Assembly (NCBI GenBank): GCA_964463165.1
Contig: CAYXBK010000003.1
Span: 124,001-188,000, forward strand
Length of the DNA: 64,000 nt
Source: UBA7236 sp964463165
GTDB lineage: Bacteria; Bacteroidota; Bacteroidia; Chitinophagales; BACL12
Direction of reading: 5' to 3'
In this document: positions 43,142 through 51,397 of the stretch, one piece after another
How the letters are laid out: each line of letters opens with the position of its first letter
How positions within the stretch are numbered: position 1 is the first letter of the stretch
Notes under the pieces: generated by a model
Databases searched by the model: none
What the model saw: the letters and a program-made list of their open reading frames with translations, nothing else
What the model was told of the DNA's origin: nothing
Program-made: the position numbers and the translations under genes

Positions 43142-43975
43142 ATGAAAAAGAATTATTTACTTATGTACTTTTTTGCTGCATGCATTTTTATTTCATCCGG
43201 ATTGGCTGCCCAGTGGTGCGTGCCGGAAACCGCTATACCCTATGCTGCAAGTATGCCCGGCATCACGCATGTTGTCCTGAATACGTTGGACAGAAGTTCG
43301 TCGGATCTTGAAAATTACCCGAACAACAGTTATGTACTGGCAGATGAAACCACAACATTGCTGAAAGGAACAAATTATGAAATGACGATCGCATTTACGG
43401 TTGATGCCGCGATTTGTCCGGATATGAATTTACGGGTATGGATCGATCTGGATCAAAACGGTTCATTTGATGATATCGGTGAAACTGTTTTGAGTGCTGA
43501 TCATATTTCACCAAATGAATTTACTGATGCATTTGTATTGCCGGATTACACTTTGACCGGAACAACAAGAATGCGGGTAACGGCAAAAATGTCCAGCCTC
43601 GGCGGACATAGTTTACCAACGCCTTGCGATATTCCGCACGACCCGTTCGGCTATCATGGTGAATTTGAAGATTATAATATTACGATCAGCGAGTCAACTT
43701 CAATTATTGAAGCAAATGAACAGGAGTTGCATGCATCGGTGTATCCGAATCCTGCAAATGCGTTCATTACAATTGCCTGGGAAAGTCTTCAGACAGAATC
43801 ATGCAATGTGATCATTTCCGGATTAAATGGTGATAAGATCATGGAGTTAAATGAAAACACATTGGAAACAAATCATATGCTGATGTACGCTACTTCGGAT
43901 CTCGCTCCCGGAATTTATTTTGTTGTCATAAATACCGGTGGAAAATCCACACATGTAAAATTTATTGTGCTTTGA
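43142..43975 (+). CDS. T9SS-secreted GEVED-domain protein
   Basis: A 277-residue secreted protein. The signal peptide ends at GLAAQ. A GEVED domain (residues 25-190) has the family features RVWIDLDQNGSFDDIGETVL and the closing HGEFEDYNITI. This domain occurs in many Bacteroidota surface enzymes and adhesins. The last 75 residues are a type A T9SS sorting domain (ASVYPNPANAFITIAWESLQ ... LAPGIYFVVI). It ends in a strong intrinsic terminator. Usually GEVED is an accessory domain; here it is the only one apart from the sorting signal. Confidence 0.85.
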   Translation: MKKNYLLMYFFAACIFISSGLAAQWCVPETAIPYAASMPGITHVVLNTLDRSSSDLENYPNNSYVLADETTTLLKGTNYEMTIAFTVDAAICPDMNLRVWIDLDQNGSFDDIGETVLSADHISPNEFTDAFVLPDYTLTGTTRMRVTAKMSSLGGHSLPTPCDIPHDPFGYHGEFEDYNITISESTSIIEANEQELHASVYPNPANAFITIAWESLQTESCNVIISGLNGDKIMELNENTLETNHMLMYATSDLAPGIYFVVINTGGKSTHVKFIVL

Positions 43976-43992
43976 TTATTTATGGATGTTAC

Positions 43993-44027
43993 AAAGCGGC
44001 ATAGGAATTTTTACTTTGCCGCTTTTT
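43993..44027 (+). terminator. Intrinsic terminator of the GEVED gene
   Basis: AAAGCGGCA (43993-44001) pairs perfectly with TGCCGCTTT (44017-44025), followed by TT and an AT-rich run. It lies 18 bases past the stop at 43975. Confidence 0.7.
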
Positions 44028-44040
44028 AAATGATCGTATC

Positions 44041-44382
44041 ATGTTTTCGTTTTCTTTCAGGCTGATTTTATTTTTTGTTTTGATGATTTTTATTTCATGC
44101 AGACATGACCCGCTACCGGATCCATGCTCGCAAATAACAGTGAGTTATCGGAATGATATTGCGCCGCTCATTTTGGAATCCTGCACATTTGTTGGTTGCC
44201 ATTGGCCGAATGCACCGATAGGTAATCTTGCAGATTATGATGTACTGAAAGAAAAAATTGACAGTGGTTTATTTAATATTATGGTAATTGAACTGAAACT
44301 TATGCCGCCGGGGGATCCTTTAAGTGATGAAGATTATTTCATGCTGAAATGCTGGCTCGAAGCAGGTGCTGAAGAAAATTAG
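44041..44382 (+). CDS. Small c-type cytochrome-like lipoprotein with CxxxxCH
   Basis: A 113-residue predicted lipoprotein (lipobox FISC, Cys20). The mature domain resembles the PSCyt1/planctomycete-type cytochrome c module: VSYRNDIAPLILESCTFVGCHWPNAPIGNL, with a single haem-type motif spaced CxxxxCH (SCTFVGCH) instead of CxxCH. The distal Met could be in the C-terminal LKLMPPGDPLSDEDYFMLKC segment. Members of this group are haem-binding or haem-less structural domains. The extra spacing argues that haem attachment should be tested. It follows the GEVED gene after a terminator, so it is probably a separate unit. Confidence 0.7.
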   Translation: MFSFSFRLILFFVLMIFISCRHDPLPDPCSQITVSYRNDIAPLILESCTFVGCHWPNAPIGNLADYDVLKEKIDSGLFNIMVIELKLMPPGDPLSDEDYFMLKCWLEAGAEEN

Positions 44383-44394
44383 ATTTGTCAAATC

Positions 44395-44424
44395 AAAAAA
44401 AAACAGCGGGAGTTACCCCGCTGT
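44395..44424 (-). terminator. Intrinsic terminator of the MopE-repeat gene
   Basis: ACAGCGGG (44403-44410) pairs with CCCGCTGT (44417-44424). On the minus strand a run of Ts follows. It lies 22 bases past the stop at 44446. Confidence 0.7.
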
Positions 44425-44445
44425 CCTACATACAATCATCACAGC

Positions 44446-46623
44446 CTAGCCCTTCACGAACTTCTGCAAATGTAGCAAATTATTTTCATTCACCATGATA
44501 AAATAAATTCCATCTGAAAGTTCTGAAACCTGTATAGCTATTTTTGTTTCTGCGGAATTTATTTCCATCACTTTATCTCCCAATGCATTCAGAATTTGAA
44601 TCCTTGAAATTTCTGATGATTGAATATTTTTTATTAATACGAGTTCATTTTGCACAGGATTAGGGAAAATTGAAAAATAATTGCTTTCAATTTCATTAAG
44701 TGCAACAAGTCCTTCATCGATCGCTTCATTACAATTATCATCCACACCATTTAAAATTTCTGTTGCACCGGGATAAATTGCGCCATTTGAATCATCGCAA
44801 TCGGTATTTGCATCTGAATATCCTTCAGGTAACGTACAAGCCAACGTTGTGGAAAGTGCAGTTCCGAAACCATCTTCATCCACATCAGCATAATAAGTAT
44901 TCATTACACCTTCATCAATATTACTGTCGCAATTGTCGTCAATTGAATTACAAATTTCTGTAGCGCCCGGATTTACACTGCTGTTTGCATCATCGCAATC
45001 TCCTGCAGCATCCACATATCCAAAAGGAGCGGGGCAATCGATCAGTGAAATATCCGGATCTCCAAATCCGTCGCCATCAACATCCAGATAATAAGTCGCG
45101 ATGATGCCTTCATCGATATTTCCATCACAATTATCATCGATATCGTTGCAAATTTCATCGGCACCAGCATATACAAACGGATCAAGGTCATTGCAATCCA
45201 GATTATTTAAAACATATCCCGGATAATCGGTGCACGTATTTCTTGAAACCGCGTTATCTCCATATCCGTCACCATCTGCATCCGCATAATGCATTACCGG
45301 ATTTTCACAGGCAACTTTTATGATCCAGAAATCATATTCGCCATAATTGGGAGTATATTTTTCGAGCCCTTCAGCAGAAGTGGATTCACCGCAAATTGCA
45401 AAACTGTTATCAGAGGTTTGCATGATTGTCCGTGGCAGGTCAACACCATAACCACCGAGGTTTGTCTGCCAAATAATTTCACCTGTTTCCTGATCCAGTT
45501 TTTTTAGCCAATAATCCCAATCCCAGCTTTCTTCGATCTGATCACCTGAAACCGGAGAAAATGAACCGCTTCCCATAAAATAATTTCCATCACTCATCAC
45601 ATAGGCGCATTCCAGTCTGTCGCCCATATCACCACCAATTGTATTCTGCCAGATAATATTACCATCTGTATCGAGTTTTACTGCCCAGCCATCCTGCATT
45701 CCTATAATTGGTTCTGTAACATCACCACTCATATCTGAAGAAGTAAATCCGGCAAGAATGAAATTCCCTTCGTTGTCTTCATGCATATCAAATAATTCAT
45801 CCACATCATTGCCACCATATGATCGCTCCCAAACAATATTTCCGCCATCATCCAGTTTAAGTACCCAATAATCTTCAATACCTAAAATTGGTGATGCGTG
45901 ATCAAAATCGGTTGATTCTGATGTGCCGCCGCAAATAAATCCTCCGCCATCCAGTTCAACAATCGCATGCAATCTGTCTTCACCGGATCCGCCTATTGTA
46001 TTTTGCCATACGAGATTTCCATCCGCATCAAGCTTAAAGACAAAGAAATCAAATCCGCCAAGATTTGCTTCCGTTTTATTTCCTGAAATTCCGGAATTGG
46101 AAAATCCGCCGAAAACATATCCGCCATCGGTTAATTGATGCAAAGTAAAAATATAATCATCCTGATCACCGCCAACCGTAGTTTGCCATACAATATTTCC
46201 ATCCGCATCTGTTTTAATTACCCAGCAGTCGCGTTCACCGAGATTTGGTGCGGTTTTATTTCCGTCGGTGAATGACTCGCTCCAACCTCCCAATATATAG
46301 CCGCCGTCTGCAGTTGGCTCGGCACGGTACATCTGATCTCTTAAAGTACCACCATAGGATTTTTCCCATTCAAGGTTTCCGAAAATATCAAGTTTGACAA
46401 GATAATAATCATATTGTCCGTTGCTTGGCGCAAGCTTATTTCCGGATACACCTGATTCTGAAAACCCGCCGCAAATAAATCCACCATCGGTAGTTTCAGC
46501 AATTGTGCGGCATTCATCCCAGCCTAATCCACCGATATTAAATTCCCATTCAATGCCCGGGGCCTGCGCATTTGCTCCGGCGATAAATGCGCAGAAACAA
46601 ACAGAAAGTAGAATTTTTTTCAT
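44446..46623 (-). CDS. T9SS-secreted protein with propeller and MopE-type calcium repeats
   Basis: A 725-residue secreted protein with three regions after the signal peptide (ends NAQAP). Residues 25-445 hold about eight blades of about 50 residues with recurring phrases (DGGYVFGGFSNS, DYWVLKLDDGGNIVWE, IGGSGEDRL). Residues 445-640 contain three MopE-type metal-binding modules (DADGDGYGD; DCDDANSSVNPGATEICNSI; DDNCDGNIDEG), with Asp-rich turns and paired Cys, as in PF11617. The last 80 residues form a type A T9SS sorting domain (IESNYFSIFPNPVQNELVLI ... DGIYFIMV). Expected at the cell surface and calcium-stabilised. Ends in its own terminator. Confidence 0.9.
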   Translation of the reverse strand: MKKILLSVCFCAFIAGANAQAPGIEWEFNIGGLGWDECRTIAETTDGGFICGGFSESGVSGNKLAPSNGQYDYYLVKLDIFGNLEWEKSYGGTLRDQMYRAEPTADGGYILGGWSESFTDGNKTAPNLGERDCWVIKTDADGNIVWQTTVGGDQDDYIFTLHQLTDGGYVFGGFSNSGISGNKTEANLGGFDFFVFKLDADGNLVWQNTIGGSGEDRLHAIVELDGGGFICGGTSESTDFDHASPILGIEDYWVLKLDDGGNIVWERSYGGNDVDELFDMHEDNEGNFILAGFTSSDMSGDVTEPIIGMQDGWAVKLDTDGNIIWQNTIGGDMGDRLECAYVMSDGNYFMGSGSFSPVSGDQIEESWDWDYWLKKLDQETGEIIWQTNLGGYGVDLPRTIMQTSDNSFAICGESTSAEGLEKYTPNYGEYDFWIIKVACENPVMHYADADGDGYGDNAVSRNTCTDYPGYVLNNLDCNDLDPFVYAGADEICNDIDDNCDGNIDEGIIATYYLDVDGDGFGDPDISLIDCPAPFGYVDAAGDCDDANSSVNPGATEICNSIDDNCDSNIDEGVMNTYYADVDEDGFGTALSTTLACTLPEGYSDANTDCDDSNGAIYPGATEILNGVDDNCNEAIDEGLVALNEIESNYFSIFPNPVQNELVLIKNIQSSEISRIQILNALGDKVMEINSAETKIAIQVSELSDGIYFIMVNENNLLHLQKFVKG

Positions 46624-46689
46624 AGCTGTTATTTTGTGTATAAATATAAAAATTTTTTAAATACAGGCTTACTGTTAAAAACTTTTCGC

Positions 46690-47526
46690 TCAATTTTTTT
46701 CTGCAGATACCATTCTTTCTTTTCCCTGTATATCTTTTTTAATTTGAATATTTTTTAAACCGGTAAGCGATACAATTGAGTAAATCACTTCTCCTTTATT
46801 CTCAGGAATTTCAAAAAATAATCTGCCGTGCGGGAGTAATTGTGTAAATGCAAATTCACTTATTTTTCTGTAAAAGATCAAAGGCTCATCTTTGTTTCCG
46901 AATAAAGCAAGATGGGGTTCATGATCAAAAACATTTTTATGCAGGGATGTTGCATCCGCCGGATCAACATATGGAGGATTACTCACAATTATATCCATTT
47001 GCGGTAATTGCAGAGGGCTGTTGTTTAAAATATCCAAATGCAGAAAATGAATTTCCGTACCATGGCGAAACGCATTTTGCTGCGCAATGTGCAATGCCTG
47101 ATCGGAGATGTCAATACTGTATACATGCGCATGCGGCAACTCATTTTTTAAAATCACCGGAATGCAACCTGAACCGGTTCCAATATCAAGAATATGCGGA
47201 TCAGTTTTTTTATTTTTTTCTAAAATCAATTCTATCAATTCTTCAGTCTCAGGCCGAGGGATCAAAACATCCGGATTGACAATAAATTTTTTTCCGTAAA
47301 ACCATGCTTCACCCAAAACATATTGAATGGGTTCGTTGTTTCGCAAACGGACAGATGCCTGCTGTAATATTTGAATTTGTTCATTGTTTAATTCAACATT
47401 ATTGCGCACAAATAATTTTCCGAATAATTCTTCACAGAGATAAACCGCAATATTCTGCGCTTCCCGTTCATCATAAACATGCAGCAGGTTTGTTTTTAGT
47501 TGACCGATATAAGAAGCAATACGCAC
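46690..47526 (-). CDS. prmC: Peptide chain release factor N5-glutamine methyltransferase
   Basis: A 278-residue SAM-dependent methyltransferase (PrmC/HemK). The helical N-terminal domain ends near 85. The Rossmann part has the SAM motif HILDIGTGSGCIPVIL (residues 111-126) and the catalytic NPPY at 183-186 that binds the Gln of the GGQ loop in release factors 1 and 2. It methylates that glutamine and raises termination efficiency. The only fitting start is GTG at 47526. It diverges from ribD with 48 bases between starts, so they may share a promoter region. Confidence 0.93.
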   Translation of the reverse strand: MRIASYIGQLKTNLLHVYDEREAQNIAVYLCEELFGKLFVRNNVELNNEQIQILQQASVRLRNNEPIQYVLGEAWFYGKKFIVNPDVLIPRPETEELIELILEKNKKTDPHILDIGTGSGCIPVILKNELPHAHVYSIDISDQALHIAQQNAFRHGTEIHFLHLDILNNSPLQLPQMDIIVSNPPYVDPADATSLHKNVFDHEPHLALFGNKDEPLIFYRKISEFAFTQLLPHGRLFFEIPENKGEVIYSIVSLTGLKNIQIKKDIQGKERMVSAEKN

Positions 47527-47574
47527 CAGGATGCAAAACTAAAATGATGCATCAGATTATTTAGCTTTGCCGTG

Positions 47575-48609
47575 ATGAATTTTGATGAGCTGATGATGCA
47601 ACGCTGCCTGACACTTGCCTCCCGCGGGGCAGGAAATGTTGCGCCAAACCCGATGGTGGGTGCTGTTCTTGTGCATGGCCAAAATATCATCGGCGAAGGG
47701 TATCATCAGTTGTTTGGTTCTGCCCATGCTGAAATAAATGCAATTGATGCGGTAAAAGATGAGCACAGGCATTTAATACCCTCATCCATCTTATATGTAA
47801 ATCTTGAACCCTGCAATCACACGGGAAAAACACCGCCGTGCACATCTCGCATATTAAAGGAAGGAATTAAAAAACTTGTGATCGGATTACGTGACCCGAA
47901 CCCGATCGTGAGCGGAAGCGGAATTGTGAAATTAAGGGAGAATGGAATTGAAGTAATTGAAAATGTTTTGCCGGATGCATGCAGGCGGCTCAATAAATAT
48001 TATTACACATATCACGAATTAAAACGCCCTTATTTTACGATCAAATGGGCGCAGTCGTCCGATCATTTTGTTGCTGCACTTTCGGGAAAACCGGTGCGGC
48101 TCACAAATCAGGATGCGGATATACTTGTGCATAAATGGCGGGCTGAACATGCTGCAATTCTTGTCGGCGGAAAAACAATTTTAACTGATGATCCGCTTCT
48201 GACGGTGCGCAACTGGCCCGGAAAAAATCCAGTGCGAATCGTGCTGAATTCAGGTGATGAATTCAGTTCTGTGCTGCGTATTTTTAATCAGGATGCAGAA
48301 ACGATTTTATTTAATTATGCGGTTGATGCCGTTGAAGGGCATGTGCATAAAATTAAATTACATGCTGAAGAACAATTATTGCCACAGGTAACAAATCATT
48401 TATACCGCATGGGAATCAACAGTGTACTTGTGGAAGGCGGACCTAAAACAATTCAAAAATTTATAGATGCGAAATTATGGGATGCAGCTAAAATATTTAT
48501 CTCATCGCATATCCTGCAGGAGGGAATTCCTGCGCCTGATATGCCGGGACGTATCGTGCAAACTGAAACAATTTTTGATAATTTACTCATCACAACAGAA
48601 CCTGCATGA
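47575..48609 (+). CDS. ribD: Bifunctional riboflavin biosynthesis deaminase/reductase
   Basis: A 344-residue cytoplasmic enzyme of riboflavin synthesis. The N-terminal deaminase domain carries the zinc site HAE (His51, Glu53) and PCNHTGKTPPC (Cys80, Cys89). The C-terminal NADPH-dependent reductase domain begins near residue 145 (PYFTIKWAQSSD) and has HAAILVGGKTILTDDPLLTVR. Together they convert the pyrimidine from GTP cyclohydrolase II into the ribitylamino intermediate. The ATG at 47575 is preferred to the GTG one codon before. Its stop overlaps the next gene by 4 bases (ATGA). Confidence 0.93.
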   Translation: MNFDELMMQRCLTLASRGAGNVAPNPMVGAVLVHGQNIIGEGYHQLFGSAHAEINAIDAVKDEHRHLIPSSILYVNLEPCNHTGKTPPCTSRILKEGIKKLVIGLRDPNPIVSGSGIVKLRENGIEVIENVLPDACRRLNKYYYTYHELKRPYFTIKWAQSSDHFVAALSGKPVRLTNQDADILVHKWRAEHAAILVGGKTILTDDPLLTVRNWPGKNPVRIVLNSGDEFSSVLRIFNQDAETILFNYAVDAVEGHVHKIKLHAEEQLLPQVTNHLYRMGINSVLVEGGPKTIQKFIDAKLWDAAKIFISSHILQEGIPAPDMPGRIVQTETIFDNLLITTEPA

Positions 48610-49487
48610 TTTATCTGTTTTTAAGTATTTTAACATCCACACTTATTTTTATCGTATTTAAAATAATTGCCCGGAATAAAATAAATACGCTGCAGGCAAT
48701 TGTTGTAAATTATATTGTTTGTGTTGCAGTTGGAATGCTTTCGCAGGGAGATATGCCATCACCGGCAGAAATGATACATGCTCCCTGGTTTATTCCCGCT
48801 GTGTTGATGGGATCCTTATTTATTTCTGTATTTTATGTTACGGCACTCACAGTAAAATACAGCGGAATGGCAGTAGCTTCAATTGCAAATAAATTATCGC
48901 TTATCATTCCCGCCACCCTTGCATTTTTTTTATACGGCGATTCCGTAACGCTATTGAAGATCTCAGGAATTTTGGCAGCAATGGTTGCTGTTGTGCTGGC
49001 ATCCTATAAAAAAGAAACCGCGGCATCTCAAAATAATTTGCGCTATATCATTTTCCCTGCTCTCGTTCTGACTGGCAGCGGAATTGTGGATGCTTCGGCC
49101 AAATATTGCCAGGAAACCTATCTTGATGCGGCTTCATTTAATTTATTTCTCATCACCGTATTCGGCACTGCAGCATGTTCTGGAATTGTGATCCTTACGA
49201 TCAGATATTTCAGAAACCGGGAATTGATCGCCATGCGGAATGTTGCGCACGGAATTATGCTCGGTATTCCGAATTACGGGTCCATGTATTTTCTCATTGC
49301 CGCACTTAATCACCCAATGTGGGCAGACTCATCGACCTTTTTCCCGTTGAATAATATCAGTATTGTTATTACCACTGCAATTTGCGGATGGATTATTTTT
49401 AAAGAAAAATTAACCGGCTTAAATTTGATCGGGATCGTTTTGGCGATCGCATCAATTTTCATGATCTCGTTTGGGAAATGGGGTTGA
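48606..49487 (+). CDS. EamA/DMT-family permease
   Basis: A 293-residue inner-membrane protein with about ten transmembrane helices, two EamA repeats and no soluble domain. Typical segments are SGMAVASIANKLSLIIPATL (first repeat, residues 80-99) and ISIVITTAICGWIIFKEKLT (near residue 260). Members of this superfamily export or import small metabolites. It is translationally coupled to ribD (4-base overlap), so a riboflavin precursor or product is conceivable, but this is inference from context only. Confidence 0.85.
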   Translation: MIYLFLSILTSTLIFIVFKIIARNKINTLQAIVVNYIVCVAVGMLSQGDMPSPAEMIHAPWFIPAVLMGSLFISVFYVTALTVKYSGMAVASIANKLSLIIPATLAFFLYGDSVTLLKISGILAAMVAVVLASYKKETAASQNNLRYIIFPALVLTGSGIVDASAKYCQETYLDAASFNLFLITVFGTAACSGIVILTIRYFRNRELIAMRNVAHGIMLGIPNYGSMYFLIAALNHPMWADSSTFFPLNNISIVITTAICGWIIFKEKLTGLNLIGIVLAIASIFMISFGKWG

Positions 49488-49516
49488 AGAAAAACCCATA
49501 TATTGAATAAAATAAA

Positions 49517-49924
49517 ATGCTGGACGAACGCAACGCAACGAAATTTGTAAACAGGAAATATTTTCCTTTTATGCTGGCAGGGGTGTTATGTGCTGTGACA
49601 CTTATTTTAAATACATTTTTTTATATCGTAAAGAAAAACGATTTGATCGTTAGTATTGCGGGCATTGAAATCCTTCTGTATATGATCATGAATTGTGTGG
49701 CGGGCCTATTGGTTGAAAAGATCAAACCCTATTTTAAATTAACCGTTTATGCATTTCTTTTAAATTTCATCCTTATCGCAGTGCACAGTTATCTTCTTCT
49801 TGGCAGCGGACTTGCGGCATACCGCGAATACAGCCCGATCCTGGAAGCTTTTATTTTTAGTTTCTTCGGATCATTTATATTAGTGGCACTGATCAGGAAT
49901 GTTGTAAGTTTTCTTAAAGAATAA
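49517..49924 (+). CDS. Small four-helix membrane protein of unknown function
   Basis: A 135-residue protein with four hydrophobic segments (about residues 15-38, 42-60, 72-94 and 108-128), each followed by Lys/Arg. The first helix is preceded by NRKYFPFMLAG. It has no signal peptide or catalytic motif. It lies 29 bases after the EamA gene on the same strand and may be co-transcribed. Family not recognised. Confidence 0.65.
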   Translation: MLDERNATKFVNRKYFPFMLAGVLCAVTLILNTFFYIVKKNDLIVSIAGIEILLYMIMNCVAGLLVEKIKPYFKLTVYAFLLNFILIAVHSYLLLGSGLAAYREYSPILEAFIFSFFGSFILVALIRNVVSFLKE

Positions 49925-49978
49925 AAGAGTTTAAATTTACAGTCCGACATACATACACACACAACTAACCAAATAATT

Positions 49979-50464
49979 ATGCGCATTCATATTTTTGTTA
50001 CCGGCGGCACCTTCGACAAGGAATACGATGAGATCAAGGGCCAGCTGTATTTCAACAATACACATTTACCTGAATTGTTAAACCTCGGAAGATGTACTGC
50101 CGATGTGGATGTAGAAACGCTTATGATGCTCGACAGTTTGCATATGACAGATGCCGACAGGAATAAAATTGTTGAAAGTTGCAGGGATTGTGAAAACACA
50201 AGAATTGTGATCACGCACGGAACTGATACTATGGTAGAAACGGCGGGAAAAATAGCAGAAGCAAAAATTCCGAAAACCATAGTACTCACAGGAGCAATGA
50301 TTCCATATAAATTCGGAAGCTCAGACGGGTTATTTAATTTGGGTTGCGCAATGGCATATGTGCAAACTCTTGAGCACGGTGTATATATTACAATGAATGG
50401 GAAATGCTTTAACTGGAATCATGTAAAAAAGAATAAGCTCACCGGTTATTTCGAAGAGAAATAA
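49979..50464 (+). CDS. Short asparaginase-like protein (N-terminal domain only)
   Basis: A 161-residue protein matching the N-terminal domain of type I/II L-asparaginases. The first threonine motif is FVTGGTFDKEYDE (residues 6-18). The second is IVITHGTDTMVETAGKIAE (about 76-94), with the Thr-Asp-Lys-type catalytic centre partly represented. TIVLTGAMIP and DGLFNLGCAMA follow as expected. The usual C-terminal domain (about 160-180 residues) is missing: the stop at 50464 is followed by a terminator hairpin, not by the rest of the gene. Such half-length proteins are known in this phylum as asparaginase-domain proteins. Activity is uncertain. Confidence 0.8.
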   Translation: MRIHIFVTGGTFDKEYDEIKGQLYFNNTHLPELLNLGRCTADVDVETLMMLDSLHMTDADRNKIVESCRDCENTRIVITHGTDTMVETAGKIAEAKIPKTIVLTGAMIPYKFGSSDGLFNLGCAMAYVQTLEHGVYITMNGKCFNWNHVKKNKLTGYFEEK

Positions 50465-50494
50465 AAAAAGCTACCCGCTGCTGCAGATAGCTTT
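50463..50494. terminator. Terminator hairpin between convergent genes
   Basis: AAAGCTA (50467-50473) pairs with TAGCTTT (50488-50494). On the minus strand TTTTTTTATT follows, so it is best suited to end the phosphorelay operon, and it may also serve the asparaginase-like gene. Confidence 0.6.
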
Positions 50495-50512
50495 ATAAAA
50501 ATGAATTAAAAT

Positions 50513-51013
50513 TTAATTGATAATTCCCTGCTGCCATAAGATCGCAGCTGTAAGTACGATCAATGAGATCACCCAAATAAATAATTGGTTGAGTCTTTTA
50601 TATTTTTTCAGATTGCGCAAAACTTCGCGATGTTTGAAAAGACGTTCAATTGCCTGTTCCGTTCTGATAAAACTGGTTTCATTTTTAACTACATAATCAT
50701 ACGCTCCTGCTGTCATACATTCGATGGCAACGTCAATTTTATCCTGGCCTGAAATCATAATCACATCTGTCTCATCATAATTCCTGCGAATATGTTCGAG
50801 GATCTGAATGCCGTTGCGTGCAGATTTATCAACTGTATTCAAATGGTAATCGAGGATCACGATAGAAGGTTTTTTATCCATATTATCGTTGCATTCCTCA
50901 CCTGTTTTGTATTTGAAAATTGTAAAGTTGGGATATTTTGCTTTCAGATGATCCTCCATCATTTGCGCATGCATCGGTTCATCATCAACAATAAAGACAA
51001 TTTCATTCTTCAT
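50513..51013 (-). CDS. Receiver-domain protein with C-terminal membrane anchor
   Basis: A 166-residue protein. Residues 1-120 form a response-regulator receiver domain with acidic pair D10-D11, phospho-acceptor Asp55 (VILDYHLNT) and Lys110 (YDYVVKNE). Residues 121-140 are a basic helix, and residues 144-160 a hydrophobic segment (FIWVISLIVLTAAILW) that should anchor it to the inner membrane facing the cytoplasm. There is no output domain. The longer frame to 51148 is not needed, since the ATG at 51013 starts the receiver domain. It is the last gene of the phosphorelay operon and probably the end point or phosphate sink of the relay. Confidence 0.8.
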   Translation of the reverse strand: MKNEIVFIVDDEPMHAQMMEDHLKAKYPNFTIFKYKTGEECNDNMDKKPSIVILDYHLNTVDKSARNGIQILEHIRRNYDETDVIMISGQDKIDVAIECMTAGAYDYVVKNETSFIRTEQAIERLFKHREVLRNLKKYKRLNQLFIWVISLIVLTAAILWQQGIIN

Positions 51014-51035
51014 AGAATTGGGTTTTTTTGCAATA

Positions 51036-51389
51036 TTAAGATAATTTTTGAATAACTTCTGTAAGCTCCGCAAATGCCTTATTACAGCCCGTTTCAACGG
51101 TATCGATGAGTGCGGCAATTGTATCGGGATTCTTTCCTTCACCCGCATATTCCTCTATGCGGAGTATTTGTTCTTTCAGTGAATCAATGCCCATATAGGC
51201 CAATTGCGGTTTCAGGCTATGTGCGGTTGTGCGCAAATTGTTCCAGTCTGCCGAGGCATGTTGTTGTTTCATTGTCGCTATGCTAACGGGAGCCAGGTTC
51301 AAAAACATCTGTATGTATTTGGCCATTTTAGCGGTGTCGTTTTTTGTAAAATTCTCAAGAAATGCGAGATTGATCATTTGATAGGACAT
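51036..51389 (-). CDS. Hpt phosphotransfer-domain protein
   Basis: A 117-residue four-helix protein with the Hpt motif TTAHSLKPQLAYMG; the phosphorylated residue would be His57. The helix before it (MAKYIQMFLNLAPVSIATMK) and the C-terminal helix (AALIDTVETGCNKAFAELTE) match the family bundle. As a separate protein it can shuttle phosphate between the receiver domains of the two hybrid kinases and the membrane-anchored receiver gene. It lies between the hybrid kinase (8 bases away) and the receiver gene (22 bases). Confidence 0.88.
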   Translation of the reverse strand: MSYQMINLAFLENFTKNDTAKMAKYIQMFLNLAPVSIATMKQQHASADWNNLRTTAHSLKPQLAYMGIDSLKEQILRIEEYAGEGKNPDTIAALIDTVETGCNKAFAELTEVIQKLS

Positions 51390-51397
51390 AATTGATT

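Noticed and set aside
44700..44963. Plus-strand frame opposite the MopE repeats
   Set aside because: It is an antisense shadow of the Asp/Asn/Cys repeats, with His-rich translation and no start signal.
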